From: Histomonas meleagridis
Taxonomy: Eukaryota; Parabasalia; Tritrichomonadida; Dientamoebidae
DNA: 38,732 nt
Reading direction: 5' to 3'
NCBI GenBank assembly: GCA_020186115.1
Contig: WSYJ01000090.1
Coordinates: 1 to 38,732 of the forward strand
Positions within the stretch are counted from its first letter, which is position 1, and the number at the start of each line of letters is the position of its first letter. Shown in pieces: positions 11,401 to 22,191 of this stretch. The notes under the pieces were generated by a model, which did no database searches, was not told where the DNA came from, and worked only from the letters and a program-made list of their open reading frames with translations. The position numbers and the translations under genes are program-made.

Positions 11401-12382
11401 CAAGTTTTGATAAATATTCTTGTGGAAATAAACTTTTGGGCCAATCAGTTTTTGGTGATATATTTTCTATTGTATCATTTATCTCAAATTCACAATCAAT
11501 ATCATTGTTTCGTGATGAAAATTTGGAATATTGAAAATGAACTGATGATGAAAAATTCATTTTAATCCTTAATGAGTTCGATAATTCAAATATTAATGAT
11601 GGAATTTTTGAATATAAATTTTGTACATTTTTACTACTTCGCGATTTGGCTAATAAAGAAATTAAACGGAAATCACTATCATCTAATTCATTTAGTTTAG
11701 TTAAAAGAAAATTACAAATTTCAGTGTCATCAAAGTCAATGTTTGCTTCAATTAATGTGTTCTCAAGATTTGTTATAGTCGACATGATTTGTGGTTTATT
11801 CAGTTGACATGATGGTGATTTTTTAAAAAGTTCAAAAATTATATAAAGAGATTTGACTGATGGTTGCCGATGAAATAAAAAATTCTGGCAGATAAATAGA
11901 ATTGTATCAATTGAAAAATTCTCGGCAGATATATTGATTCCATGCTCTAAGGTTAATAGATATAATGGATATGATATTTCATAGTCATCATATGTTAAAA
12001 GAAATATAATGCGTAATACATTTAATAACTCTACTTGGAAATCGTTGAATTCAATGGGATCAGAAAGAAGAAATCCTATCGCATTGGAGAAAATAACTGG
12101 TTTCCCATATTTAACAAGTTCTTCGGTTTGAATTTTGTGATCAAGAATAGAACTAATAACTTTGGAATCATAATGAAAAATTCCATCAAAGATTTTAAGA
12201 GATGAAAAATAATCATTATTTTCGGCAAAATTATTTTGAAATGTTTCAATAATTTGAGAATCAAGAATTGGAATTGAAGAAGAATCTACAATTTTAAATA
12301 AGTTTGTCGACTGTGGTATTGGTTCTGTATTATTTGTGAATATTTGAAGAATGGGAATCAGAATGTTCTCGTTCGTGAGCAT
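5402..12382 (-). CDS. BEACH-WD40 protein (Beige/LYST/neurobeachin-like)
   Basis: A very large scaffold protein of the BEACH family, whose members act in vesicle trafficking, lysosome-related organelle size control, phagosome biology and membrane fusion or fission. 2,326 codons, single exon, no internal stop. Residues 1 to about 1550 are a long helical, armadillo-like region without catalytic motifs, plus a concanavalin-like stretch (about 830-1000, containing STIGFWCYPEEE). A PH-BEACH-like segment follows (about 1580-1740), then the BEACH domain (about 1768-1990) with WRKMDISSFD, LNILCGRSYHDP, FPWIIFG, YVFGSAPSSA, IPEFYTMPEAF and HLNQWIDLLFG. WD40-type beta repeats run to the C terminus. The order PH-BEACH-WD40 is canonical for the family. 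The stop TAA is followed by A and TG, giving the TAAA poly(A) signal used by trichomonads. Upstream, ATGGC and GCCAT flank GTTTT as a small hairpin just before the ATG. It is the only clearly intact host protein gene in the window, and its lack of breaks calibrates sequence quality. Which BEACH subfamily it belongs to cannot be decided by eye. Confidence 0.95.
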   Translation of the reverse strand: MLTNENILIPILQIFTNNTEPIPQSTNLFKIVDSSSIPILDSQIIETFQNNFAENNDYFSSLKIFDGIFHYDSKVISSILDHKIQTEELVKYGKPVIFSNAIGFLLSDPIEFNDFQVELLNVLRIIFLLTYDDYEISYPLYLLTLEHGINISAENFSIDTILFICQNFLFHRQPSVKSLYIIFELFKKSPSCQLNKPQIMSTITNLENTLIEANIDFDDTEICNFLLTKLNELDDSDFRLISLLAKSRSSKNVQNLYSKIPSLIFELSNSLRIKMNFSSSVHFQYSKFSSRNNDIDCEFEINDTIENISPKTDWPKSLFPQEYLSKLDSILNIFKYYLNNEYYDSFVESFNDYLKRSKTNLFLSFLYILSKIEVNFTLKDNSCSYLFHSDLFNPNVTIYFPNKDFELISALRNCIIMIVFKHNPKYMNIFFQNCKEFPFLFSELLVRSLSYDITCLFTNNFLNAFWNIDICLRNIYKEMKDNKNICVSARSSLYYFLTTLLKIPSLPFKTINMKEISVEVFSIVSERAFKQKFFCDIENILLKEQNKENIVNSGLQQISNLLIIFDYSSYLSPLQNMVISLLNCVISSILKNNSIAFAATRLINPFLLFLKHFHSQELLSKIIELISLTPFDNTYQLSTYIISNEKKLSQLIIRKLFSLVSSTLLEINLTKFYIKKPFVFQMILSIYSYYELTEELLKIIDKLCDFSNYNKIQLHEGEFDLLILDILLNYPDDFCFRGFQIYKVDKINIDLICLIFAKITTNISSIVVAQRLMKVLFHSKISDKFIKFFMPISETFNKYQTVCYPLGIQQVFFEADNLSFLDLFHGSTIGFWCYPEEESFNELNITSTILRISSLLEIFIQGNQLTLSANKTKFNLTSIKFNQWNPIIINFKASGESILRTEIYSDLENPTTIDINVKNIQEDIALFFGNFELHKTDNTKLLLSVYQLSFFAFFPDMLTQKEREQFINDGHIITTSINQRPLYMYPENQLNPPINKITLFIDPSGCFQQLPNLLHIFRGEYPLDCIGPLFRNFQSFKNNLLLLDCIEQLFLTKINVIFEMITYLLPNSDPKVLTYDLYLNFFNDAKFSSNQEYLFEYILLNFDIWIKASNNELLKILEHWSTELFDTFTSYFLSDSFIQTFLSNIRIYFYIDPIETNIITKYKRDPNLNINKCIAFLVKILIRRASFQFTHSDSLVYLTNLVKCKDSKLALQFLEVIPSLFPYSNSNILSNLLHLIDLQKNPTFLPPLIHAFYILSGDSFYINSLILSYQIPESFTYDLFKDELDQFIELFSISIIAALNSNQSLQDELAKKLFNFSTKNLYRVRIKKCEFWYIWPILFAVQIQEISSIIVCQSLANIVSEDFELSLLKSIMTFLDLIEINTSFDVHNFGILFLKFVFQQLKFQDVQEFDEGLNEIGFNALFTKCVSETHSFEILKEYSLSVFNKKLKVHHKLNSVKNFVELKACFAFSLMKFTHYLQLKKFKSFSETEREFYQLYLKIIPKEPRMVFSQHIFQGCSSYPNANEQERLNIILSLYNEDESFTEYMKLLDINTAKNVIKLNNFFKFLEEPLQNVNTIHLNDPVLIVVKNKNHQGKIAKLKWQKIIQQFVHPRALFDLNCFVYKRDFYFSNSFVSNRLKRSLNIPKTRIKCFPNPPTNVILTKKCQQIKISETIPCEFTLTTKSIIIKFEYKVKNISNENIKYILYRNRYQKLTALEFFMTNNRSILLDFSPILCDDIMKYFEKDYFPNLLILGNSNFLSLIEESNIIKEWRKMDISSFDLLLKLNILCGRSYHDPENYIIFPWIIFGPNKELRDLNLPMAAQTQTKIDYYRQMLIINKNNPDGAYVFGSAPSSAMLLAYYLVRQNPFTDLHLQIHDGHLDSLERLFRSVDNYFAGLNQSDESRESIPEFYTMPEAFIQFDDESILKSLIIPNWANNNIYDYIYLSKKILESFYVSEHLNQWIDLLFGICQTGEEAIKRCNLFLPYLYNNVWEKQPPEKTELILTMLKNLGSLPKQIFRYEFPQRYPFRFESSYYGTYKDFDIGSISEGFAFSSTKSILYLIFKNYDGGFYSYKVNIETKELQLINNRSLAVEPSAKTILYNQVLYVFDSDKSLIYLVQPNSIRTIHQKFSTIDFINVGNDNTIYTASKMGIFKIWKTNRFGETKTLHRVMSDSLKSAYVSQEFGIIVCSTFDGYIEIYSITNQRYINSCFLDNSIGIKVIVTYELGFIVVKTVDEIWLFTVNGFLIKRAKVEMEINDWITWKNFDGFDMIAFFDYDGRLYVFEAYYPENIKLLTSFQQNIVGISYIVQIDKLVAITSEPSVHILKYN

Positions 12383-12544
12383 TTGAATGGCAAAACGCCA
12401 TCGGTAAAAAAGTGCTATTTTCCTGTTACAGTTCTAACCGCCACACCAAATAAATATGAATGAGGAAACATAATAAACAGAATAAAAAAGAGAAAATATG
12501 AATAAACATGAATTAACAAGAGTGAACATAAGATAATATTGAAT

Positions 12545-12700
12545 GGATATGTATTCACATATATTCTCGTATCTATTTTTTTCTTATATCTATTTTATTC
12601 TCATATTTATTTTATTCTTATATATTTATTTTATTCTTATAACTATTTCATTCTCATATTTATTTTCATATTTTTTTCATATCTTTATTTATTCTCGATT
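12545..12700. repeat. Degenerate T-rich tandem repeat (~17-20 bp)
   Basis: Imperfect repetition of TATTTTATTCTCATATT-like units just upstream of the BEACH gene. Units vary in length and sequence, so this is an old minisatellite or slippage-derived tract. The open frames through it are low-complexity artefacts. Confidence 0.6.
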
Positions 12701-12829
12701 AACACCTCAATTTCAACATGCGTTTGCAACCTATGATATCCAACTTGATCATATTCTTTCAGACATCAATAGGAACCAATATATAAACTCAGACACACAC
12801 CAACACTCACAGCATCTAACACATACTTA

Positions 12830-13080
12830 TCTGTGTTAATTTTCACTTATATGTGTTTATTCTCACTTTTTATGTTTAATGTCACTTCTATGTTAAGGTA
12901 TCACTTATATGTGTTTTCTTATACGTATTTGTATTTATTCTGACTTATATACATATATTCTCACTTATCTGTGGATATTCTCACTTTTTGAAGTTTATTC
13001 TCACTTATGGGTGTTTATTGTTACTTATTATTATTCGTTCTCACTTACATATGTTTTTTATCATTTATACTTGTTAATTC
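12830..13080. repeat. Degenerate ~20-bp tandem repeat
   Basis: About ten diverged copies of a unit close to TTCTCACTTATATGTGTTTA follow one another. The CACTTAT core is the best-kept part. Units differ by substitutions and small indels. No coding potential. It forms the first layer of a repeat block that continues to 15,707. Confidence 0.65.
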
Positions 13081-13208
13081 TAATTTATGCACAATAATAT
13101 AAATCAAGCTATATTTTGAATACTTAAAAGATCAAGAAAAATAAGATTGACAATATTGAAAAACAAATCATGAATAAAAATTGGAATATGAATTACAGTA
13201 CCGGACAC

Positions 13209-13388
13209 GAAAATCTGTCCATCGGCCGGAAATTTCTGTCCAAAAAATAACCGTTGTTTAGAGTAAACGGCCGCGAGCCGAAAAATCTGTCCATCGGCCG
13301 GAAATTTCTGACCACGAAATGATCGGCATTTGAAGTAAACGGCCGCGAGCCGAAAAAATTGTCCATTAGCCGGAAATTTCTGTCCACT
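13209..13388. repeat. 72-bp tandem repeat, about 2.5 copies, GC-richer
   Basis: The unit containing CTGTCCATCGGCCGGAAATT and AAACGGCCGCGAGCCGAA repeats at an exact 72-bp period: anchor positions 13212 and 13284, with the third, partial copy near 13356. GC content is far above the surroundings. The period is divisible by three and the minus strand is open across all copies, giving a 24-residue peptide repeat with the core RNFRPMDRFFGSRPFT. It may be the remnant of a repeat-bearing gene or simply a minisatellite. I see no start signal or neighbouring exon. Confidence 0.85.
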
Positions 13389-13464
13389 TCAATTAGGAAA
13401 TAAAAAATCTTAATTTTACCTTATTTATTTTTATAAATATAATAATTAAAACTAATTTTGTCAA

Positions 13465-15707
<2,243 letters not shown>

Positions 15708-15761
15708 GATAAATAGAGAGAAGTAAGTTATTGTATTTGAAAAGTGACAAGATAATTTCGA

Positions 15762-15768
15762 TCACTTT
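15762..15768 (+). promoter_or_regulatory. Trichomonad-type initiator (Inr) candidate
   Basis: TCACTTT lies 10 nt upstream of the ATG at 15774. Trichomonad Inr elements have the form TCA(+1)Py(T/A), with transcription starting at the A and very short leaders. Here A+1 would be 15764, giving a 10-nt leader. The motif also sits in an 8-bp inverted repeat (AAAAGTGA about 15739, TCACTTTT about 15762). The match is good, but such short motifs occur by chance. Confidence 0.5.
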
Positions 15769-15773
15769 TTTTG

Positions 15774-17508
15774 ATGAATTCTTTAATCGAAATTCTCAGA
15801 TCTTTGGAACGCATTAACCAAACCGAATATGATGATTCATTTATTTCTCTATTCAAAGGCTATGCAAACCAAGGCAATTACTGTTTTATTATATCTTGGA
15901 TGCAAGCCGTTTTATGTATTCAACCTTTTTTGAACGAGATTATTAGATATGATGATAACCTTGATAATACAAGCAAACTATTATACCAAATAACCCAGTC
16001 ACTTCAATCAACTAAAATCAAAGATGCATTTATCAAACTAACTGATATTATAAAAAATTGGAATGGTTGGATGGGTTATTCATGTTTACCCCAATACAGA
16101 GGTGTATTAGAGCAACAGGACGTTTCAGATTTCTATGTTGTAGTTATTAGCTCAATAATTAGTGATAATGTTAAGAATTTATTCGTGATTAAGATTGATA
16201 AGGTTGTTAAAAGTAGTACAAGATCAATTGGAATTTTACAGGAAAATTTATCAATGATTACATTGGGAATAAAAGGTGGATCAATAGAAGGATCTATTAA
16301 GCAGTATTTTGCAGAAGACAAAACTGAAAATAATTCGATAATGACAACAAATGTTGTTGTTTTTCCAATAATCTTAATGTATAAATGTCAATCGTATAAT
16401 TAATAGTAGTAAATCGAATCAAAGTGTAACAATTCCAACATAGCTTGATCTTAGGCAATATTCAAACGAAACATCTGATGGATGTCCCTTTTATCGCTTA
16501 CGTAGTATCTGTTGTCATATTGGAAAAGAAATTGATTCAGGACATTGGATCACATTAAAATATGTTCTCGGACATTGGGTAATTTGTGATGATAAAAAAA
16601 TCGAAGTTATTGGCCTTACAGCTAGAACTCAAAGAATAAGTATTATTGTGTCGATTGAAGATACAATAATAAGTAATGTATGTTTTCTTGTTTATGAAAA
16701 CACGTCAGAAGATGAACTTCAATTTAATGCACCAGTATTTTCATTAACCAATAGCAAATATATACCTCTACATCAGGAACAAGTAATAATGAATACACAG
16801 GAGTCACAAAATTATATACTTGTGCCTCATACGGAACCTATTAATTCGATTAATATTGAAAATAATTTCCCTTCCCTTTGTGGAAGATTATACGTAAATG
16901 GTGGTATAATTCCCACAAGTGTGATTAATACACCATCTGAGCCTGAATGGAAATTGTTCACTAGTTTCATAAAAGCAAATCAAAAAGTTTTTGCAAGTGC
17001 TGAATGGAAAACTAGCAATATTGGGTGCATTAATAGGAGGAATGAAACACTTCGAAAATTATTCAACACGCCATTCAGAGTATTTGATGATGATATTCAA
17101 ATTTCCGAACAGACTCAAATATTAATTCAATTATATGAGAGCTTCGTAGTTTATCACAAATCTTCAATTAGTGTTGAAGAATTTCGAGAGTTTTTACAAA
17201 ATAATCTTTTTAATTTTCGATCATTAAATATTGAAGAAGAAGAAGAAAATCCAGAATATTCTTCTTCTGAAATATTAATTGAAGACACAAATGATAAAAC
17301 TGAAATAGACGATATTTTGGCCGATAAATTGATTACCAAAATACAATACATGAAACAGAATGCACAAACAAATGAAGACAAAACAGATTTTCTTGATGAC
17401 AATCATAATGAATTTTCATATGATTGGAGAGATCGTTGTATAATCCTTGATATAGATGACCTATATCAAGAGATAAAAAAATATATCAATGAAGAAAAAA
17501 TAAAGTAA
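15774..17508 (+). pseudogene. Ubiquitin-specific protease (C19/USP) domain protein, broken
   Basis: A cysteine-peptidase domain that in active members removes ubiquitin from proteins. The Cys box is visible as NQGNYCFIISWMQAV (catalytic Cys at residue 37), and the His box as IDSGHWITLKY followed by GHWVICDD (about 16530-16595), then a typical domain end (VCFLVYEN). Between them LDLRQYS matches the usual LDL..Y segment. A further ~270 residues of acidic, unassigned sequence follow. Breaks: a single-base shift near 16400 moves the frame, and an in-frame TAG lies at 16441-16443; otherwise the frame is open to TAA 17506-17508. The start at 15774 is chosen because of the Inr-like motif and the Cys box spacing. 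The following transposase frame is in the same phase after the stop, so the protease may have been the N-terminal part of a mobile-element protein. Alternatively it is a dead host gene. Confidence 0.75.
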
Positions 17509-18693
17509 AATTTCAACATCACATTCAAAAGAGAACAAAAATATAACATTCAAGAAAAATTTATTCAATTTTACAAAGATAACAGAAGAATGTATTCAAG
17601 CGACGCAAAACTTATCGAAAATTGGCAAGCTGTCGCACAGCAAATGTTAGGTAATCGGAAACCCAGTAAATCAACATTAAAAGCATGGATAGCAAATTCA
17701 AAGAAAACACGCAAAGTATCAAATTTAACGCCTAAAAATAGGAAAGGTTGTAAGATTACAGAGGAAGTAATCCTATGTGTCATAACAACACTTATGGAGT
17801 AACCTCAATGGACTGGGATTCAAAGAACAGAATATCTCAACCTTAGATCAGGTATATTCGAAAAAGGTAGTGGCATTTCAGTTAGATCTGTAAATCGATT
17901 GATATCACAGTTGCATTTCCGTGCTAAATCAATCAAATTTTCCCCTCCGGCCAGAAATACAATAGGACTAATGATACTAAGAGCTTTTTGGGCAAGTATA
18001 GTTTTGGAAATTGCACGATTATCAAATGTTATATTTATGTTCGTAGATGAGGCTGCTGTAACACTGTTACCAAATACAATTAAAGATAGAGCATTAATTG
18101 GAGTAGTTCCTGCTGTAGAAGGAATCCTTGCACAACATAAACTCTCAATTCTCTCCTGTGTCATCCCAGGGTTCGATGTTATAAGTAGGTGGTTCAGAGG
18201 AAGCATAAATGGTAACGATTATGCTGTATTTATCCGTGAAGTAACAGATCTTATTAGAAGGGCAGTATGCTCAGGTAGTAATAAGAATTGTATAATTCAC
18301 GATAACTGTAAGATCCATAAGACATCCGAAACTCAAAGGGCAATTAAAGATATGAAAATCAATGAAATCCCAACAGTACCATATAGCCACCATTTGAATG
18401 AGGTCGTTGAAGCATATTTTGGCTTCCAAAAAACGGAAATGGCAAACTTTGATTCTACAGCTCTCATTTTTGATGATACACTGGAAAATGAGATCAAAAA
18501 AAGATGGGCTAAAGCAGAAATCAAGCTCACGGCCAAAAAATCAGAAAGATTTTACGCTAAATGGATGGCTATTCTTGAAATGTGCAAAAATGGTCAACCA
18601 ATCACATCTAAGAGAATAAAATGCAATGAAAGTTTGCTTTCATCCATAAGAAACAAAGTTGTTATTTATAGGTTGAAAGAAGAATCTGAATAA
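17509..18693 (+). pseudogene. DDE transposase (IS630/Tc1-like fold) with HTH
   Basis: Reading frame open from just after the USP stop, in the same phase: FIQFYKDNRRM leads into the ATG at 17590. An HTH-like basic region (GNRKPSKSTLKAWIANSKK) precedes the catalytic core. Acidic motifs are FVDEAAV, IIHDNCKIHKT and LNEVVEAYF; the last Glu lies about 35 residues after the second Asp, so a DD35E-type spacing is plausible. Apart from one TAA (17800-17802) between the HTH and the core, no break is seen through 18693. The gene ends with TAATGAATAATAAA, supplying TAAA signals. Terminal inverted repeats were not confirmed: the best candidates are weak (left about 15750-15770, right about 18805-18832, sharing an AATTTCGAT.ACT-like core). 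Confidence 0.75.
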
Positions 18694-18836
18694 TGAATAA
18701 TAAATCATTTCAAACGAATTTTTTTTATTCCATATATGTGTTATTATTGAAGTTTGCTTAATTTATCACTAATGCAAGTGCAGTTATAGTTTATTTATTT
18801 ATTTTTCGAAAAAGAGTGAAGTAATCGAAAATTAAA

Positions 18837-19011
18837 AAGTTATGTGTTGGCATATTTTGATCATTGAAAAAGTCATTTTTCTGAGTCACACAAAATGACT
18901 TTTTCAATATATATCTTGTGTTTATATTCGAGTGAATGTTACATGTATTTTTTTTCCTCATTTTTTAGAATGTTATGCGTACCTTAATCAAAATATGCCA
19001 ACACATAACTT
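18837..19011. mobile_element. MITE-like element with nested inverted repeats (175 bp)
   Basis: Perfect 25-bp terminal inverted repeats at 18837-18861 (AAGTTATGTGTTGGCATATT...) and 18987-19011. Inside, a second perfect inverted repeat of 17 bp (18863-18879 and 18892-18908, core AAAAAGTCATTTT) forms a hairpin with a 12-nt loop. There is no coding capacity. Structure and size fit a non-autonomous DNA transposon. No clear target duplication flanks it. The parent element is not in the window. Confidence 0.75.
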
Positions 19012-19074
19012 AATTTTGTTTATTCTGAAACAAAAAATTAAATTATATTCAGTTACAATGCTAAATTTTTTTTC

Positions 19075-19106
19075 CACCCATGGCGTAGACCATGGGTGCA
19101 TGCACC
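19075..19106. repeat. Overlapping palindromes
   Basis: CACCCATGG (19075-19083) pairs with CCATGGGTG (19090-19098) across a 6-nt loop. The second arm overlaps the perfect 12-bp palindrome GGTGCATGCACC (19095-19106). The two structures are mutually exclusive. Local GC is high compared with the flanks. Confidence 0.7.
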
Positions 19107-21077
19107 ATAAAAGTATTCATGAAAGTATGAATTTTTCCCATTCCTTAAGGTAATCAAAAATATTCATTTAATTATTAATAATCGATATGAATGTGCTTAG
19201 TCATTTATGAAAGTATAATAAGAAAAAAAAGTTAAAAAAGCCATAGAAAAAAATTAATAATTATTGCCTTTTTATTAATGATTTGTTTCTAGACTTCCTC
19301 GATATATGTTCACCAAACATAAGTTCTAATGTTTTCCTTCTTTATATATATTCCAGAGATTTATCAAAAAATATGCATTACTCAATATTTGATAAATTAT
19401 TTAAAATTGGTCAATATATATATATAATTAAATAGAAAAATGTCAATGAAAGACTAATAAATAATTTTGATGATAAACAATATTCAGTAAAAATTCCATT
19501 ATTAAAATCTGTTTATTGATTAAGAAAAAGTATAGTTCAACATTAATACATTTCAAAGGTAACTCTTAGATGTCTTTTTTGTAATTCTTAATCTTTAATT
19601 TATATTGAAATTTACAATTTTTATAATTCATTAATTATTTTCTAGTATAAATATAAATTTTTAATAATAGTAGGGGGGTAAAAAAATATTTTCTATATAT
19701 AATTTTATTAATATATTTATGAAACAAAGTATTAAAATGAAAATGATAATATATTAGAAATTTCAATGTAAAAAATAATGTTTAATTATTTTATGAAATA
19801 GACATAAATGATATGGATATACAGATTAAATCATAAATACAAATTTAATATATAATACTTAATTAATCAAAATAAATTAAAATTTCTCGAAAATATTGAT
19901 TATCAAAATAAATAAATAAATAAAAATGGATCCATATGAAATAAATAAAGGGATATAGATTTAACTGTATCATTCATATTGAAAATATATAATTCAAAAA
20001 TCTAAATATAATAACATTAAAAGAAATTTTTACTTATATTATTCATTAGATTAAAGTTAGTATAATATTTTATTTATCGAAATATTTAAGGAAAATTGAA
20101 AGAGTATGGAGAAAAATTCATAATATGATTTAAAAAATGAAATTGCTTTTATGTTTGGAATTGCTACTTTTTAAGAGCTTTAACTAGATTGGTACTAAAG
20201 AAAAAAATACTTTAATAAGTGACTAGGAATCAAGAAGACCACTCCTTTAAATAAAAGTATATAGTTAATATATATTTTTTTATTCATCAAAAAAAAGGGT
20301 AGGATCAGGTCTTTTTGCACACTTCATATATACTATAGTAACAAAATTTAAATTTATTTTTTTTTCTTCACCAAAAAGGAATTAGTTTACTTTAATCGGT
20401 TAAATTAGTACATACAACTTATATAAAAAATAATATTTTTTATTAACTTAAAGTTATGATATGAGGGGTTGTTATGAAATATATACCAACTGAATATTAT
20501 ATGAAAATGATATTAATAATTCTATTGGTTCTATAAGTGAAATTTATTGTACGAATAATTTATATTTTCATCTAACTAATCCCAATGATTATCTAAAATT
20601 AATTTATTTCAATTCAAGTGTTAAAGATTTTAATGGAGAAAATTTACGATTTAAAGCATTTCGTTTTAATCACGTGTAATGCAATTTTCACAAGTTTTTA
20701 TTATTTTTTATAATGGGTTTTAGGAATAATGATAAAGGATGAATGTAATATCCGTTGGAAGGCATTTTATAAATCTTTAGAAATTTTTATGGCGAAAAAT
20801 GTAAAACATATAAATCAATTTTGAGACAGAATATTTTCTCACAAAAATATTTCGAATGCGATTTTTTTCAATGCTATTCAAAAAATCACGCATGATTGAA
20901 AGGCATTTTCACTCTTTGAAAACAAGGTATTCAAATTCTGATATTAGGTTGGAGAGTACCTTTTCATCAATAAATTTTTTAATTTTTTTTCCAGTATTTC
21001 TGGCTGCTTCTTTTTTACACATGTGTACCATCTATTTTTGCATGAAATCGGATCTTATTTGTTTATATGTTGGGAAA

Positions 21078-22178
21078 TCAATTTCCATCGCGTATAGTTT
21101 TTAGAATAGCCTCTTTTGAATCTCTCGCTAATCCTAAGAATCTTGAAATCGACTGCCCCTCCATTTCCAAGCAGAGGCGTAAACGGTCGACGAAACCCGA
21201 ACAAAGCTTGTTAATTAATTCCATGTCAAGTTAATTCAAACTTTTTTCAAGCAGTTTTTTAAGCTCCTCTACAGTGCTCGGCATTTGTTCAGCTACAATA
21301 CGCTTCATTATTGCCCATAGTAATTCTATGGGATTTAAGTCGATGGAGTTGGGTGGCCAATCAGTAATCACATCGAGTCGCTCCTCCAGCCAATCAATAG
21401 AATCAACAGATGTGTGGCACCTAGCTCCGTCCTTCATGTACACCCAATCTAATTTTTCACGAAGTTCATTCATCCCATTGATGAAATCATATTTAATCAT
21501 ATTTTCTATATATTGCTCAGAGCAACAACTCACTCTTCACAGATTTTTTGAATTACTACAAGTTTGCTCTTATAGTTACATGAAATTACCCCAAAAATCA
21601 TAATTGACTGGGGAAATTTTACATTTCTTGATATTGAATTTGGAGTATAATCTTTTTTTCTTACCCACACCCATCGATTGTCTTTACCTAATAAATAATT
21701 TACATTCGTCCGAAAAGGCAAATTTATCCGAAAATTGTGTCTGTGTTAACATTTTTGAGCAAAATTTTTTTCTTCCATTAATCTGTTCTTAGTTTAAAAG
21801 CTGTTCTGTTTTAGGAGGTCGATACTGAAATCTCATTTCGTTTCTAATTTTTGAGACATATTGTAATGAAATTGATTGATGAAAAATATCTTCTATTTGT
21901 TGTGATAATTTAACTGATGTTAATGATGCGTCTTGAAGTGTTTTAATTTCGATATATTCTTTTATTTGATTATTTATTACTTGAGGCCTTCCACGTTTTG
22001 ATTCTTTTGTAATTTCATTCGTTGAAGTAAACTGTCGAATTGTATCACCAACTCGATGAGTTCCAACATGCAGTATGTCTGCTATTTGTTTTTGGCTGAA
22101 TCCTTGTTTGTGAAGGTTGATTATGTTCTCGACCTTGTTTATCCCTAATAATAAACGGTCTGTATTCAAAAAATTCAT
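21078..22178 (-). pseudogene. Tc1-type DD34E transposase, broken
   Basis: Second, distinct Tc1/mariner transposase relic. On the minus strand from 22178: two HTH segments (INLHKQGFSQKQIADILHV, then a GRPQV linker and a second helical part ending YRPPK); first catalytic region FSDKFAF; WVWVRKKDY; second Asp in MKDGARCHTS (21429-21431); third motif NSIDLNPIELLW; then a C-terminal ELINKLCSGFVDRL tail. From the second Asp to the Glu of NPIE there are 34 intervening residues, giving DD34E. Breaks: TAA after QLLN, a +1 in an A6 run near 21550 with a second shift close by, TAA after EKSLN near 21232, and a final TGA at 21078. It ends against the polymerase B coding sequence, which suggests the element landed in or beside that gene. 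It differs from the transposase at 888-1863 outside the catalytic motifs. Confidence 0.85.
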
Positions 22179-22191
22179 AGAGTTTCCTCAA

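Larger units (their letters stand above)
18694..21077. other. Long AT-rich noncoding stretch
   Basis: No gene supported. It contains the nested inverted-repeat element at 18837-19011 and overlapping palindromes at 19075-19106, described separately. From about 19110 to 21000 I see only AT-rich sequence with short homopolymers, including a GGGGGG run near 19674, and no open frame with protein-like composition. Confidence 0.6.

Noticed and set aside
12539..13097. Hydrophobic small open frames (Phe/Tyr/Ile-rich) resembling membrane proteins
   Set aside because: They coincide with the degenerate T-rich tandem repeats; the hydrophobicity is a by-product of T-rich codons.
17590..18693. A matched pair of terminal inverted repeats for the DDE transposase
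   Set aside because: The only candidates (about 15750 and about 18810) match over a dozen gapped AT-rich bases, and the perfect 25-bp repeats at 18837-19011 both lie on one side of the gene, so neither defines the element.
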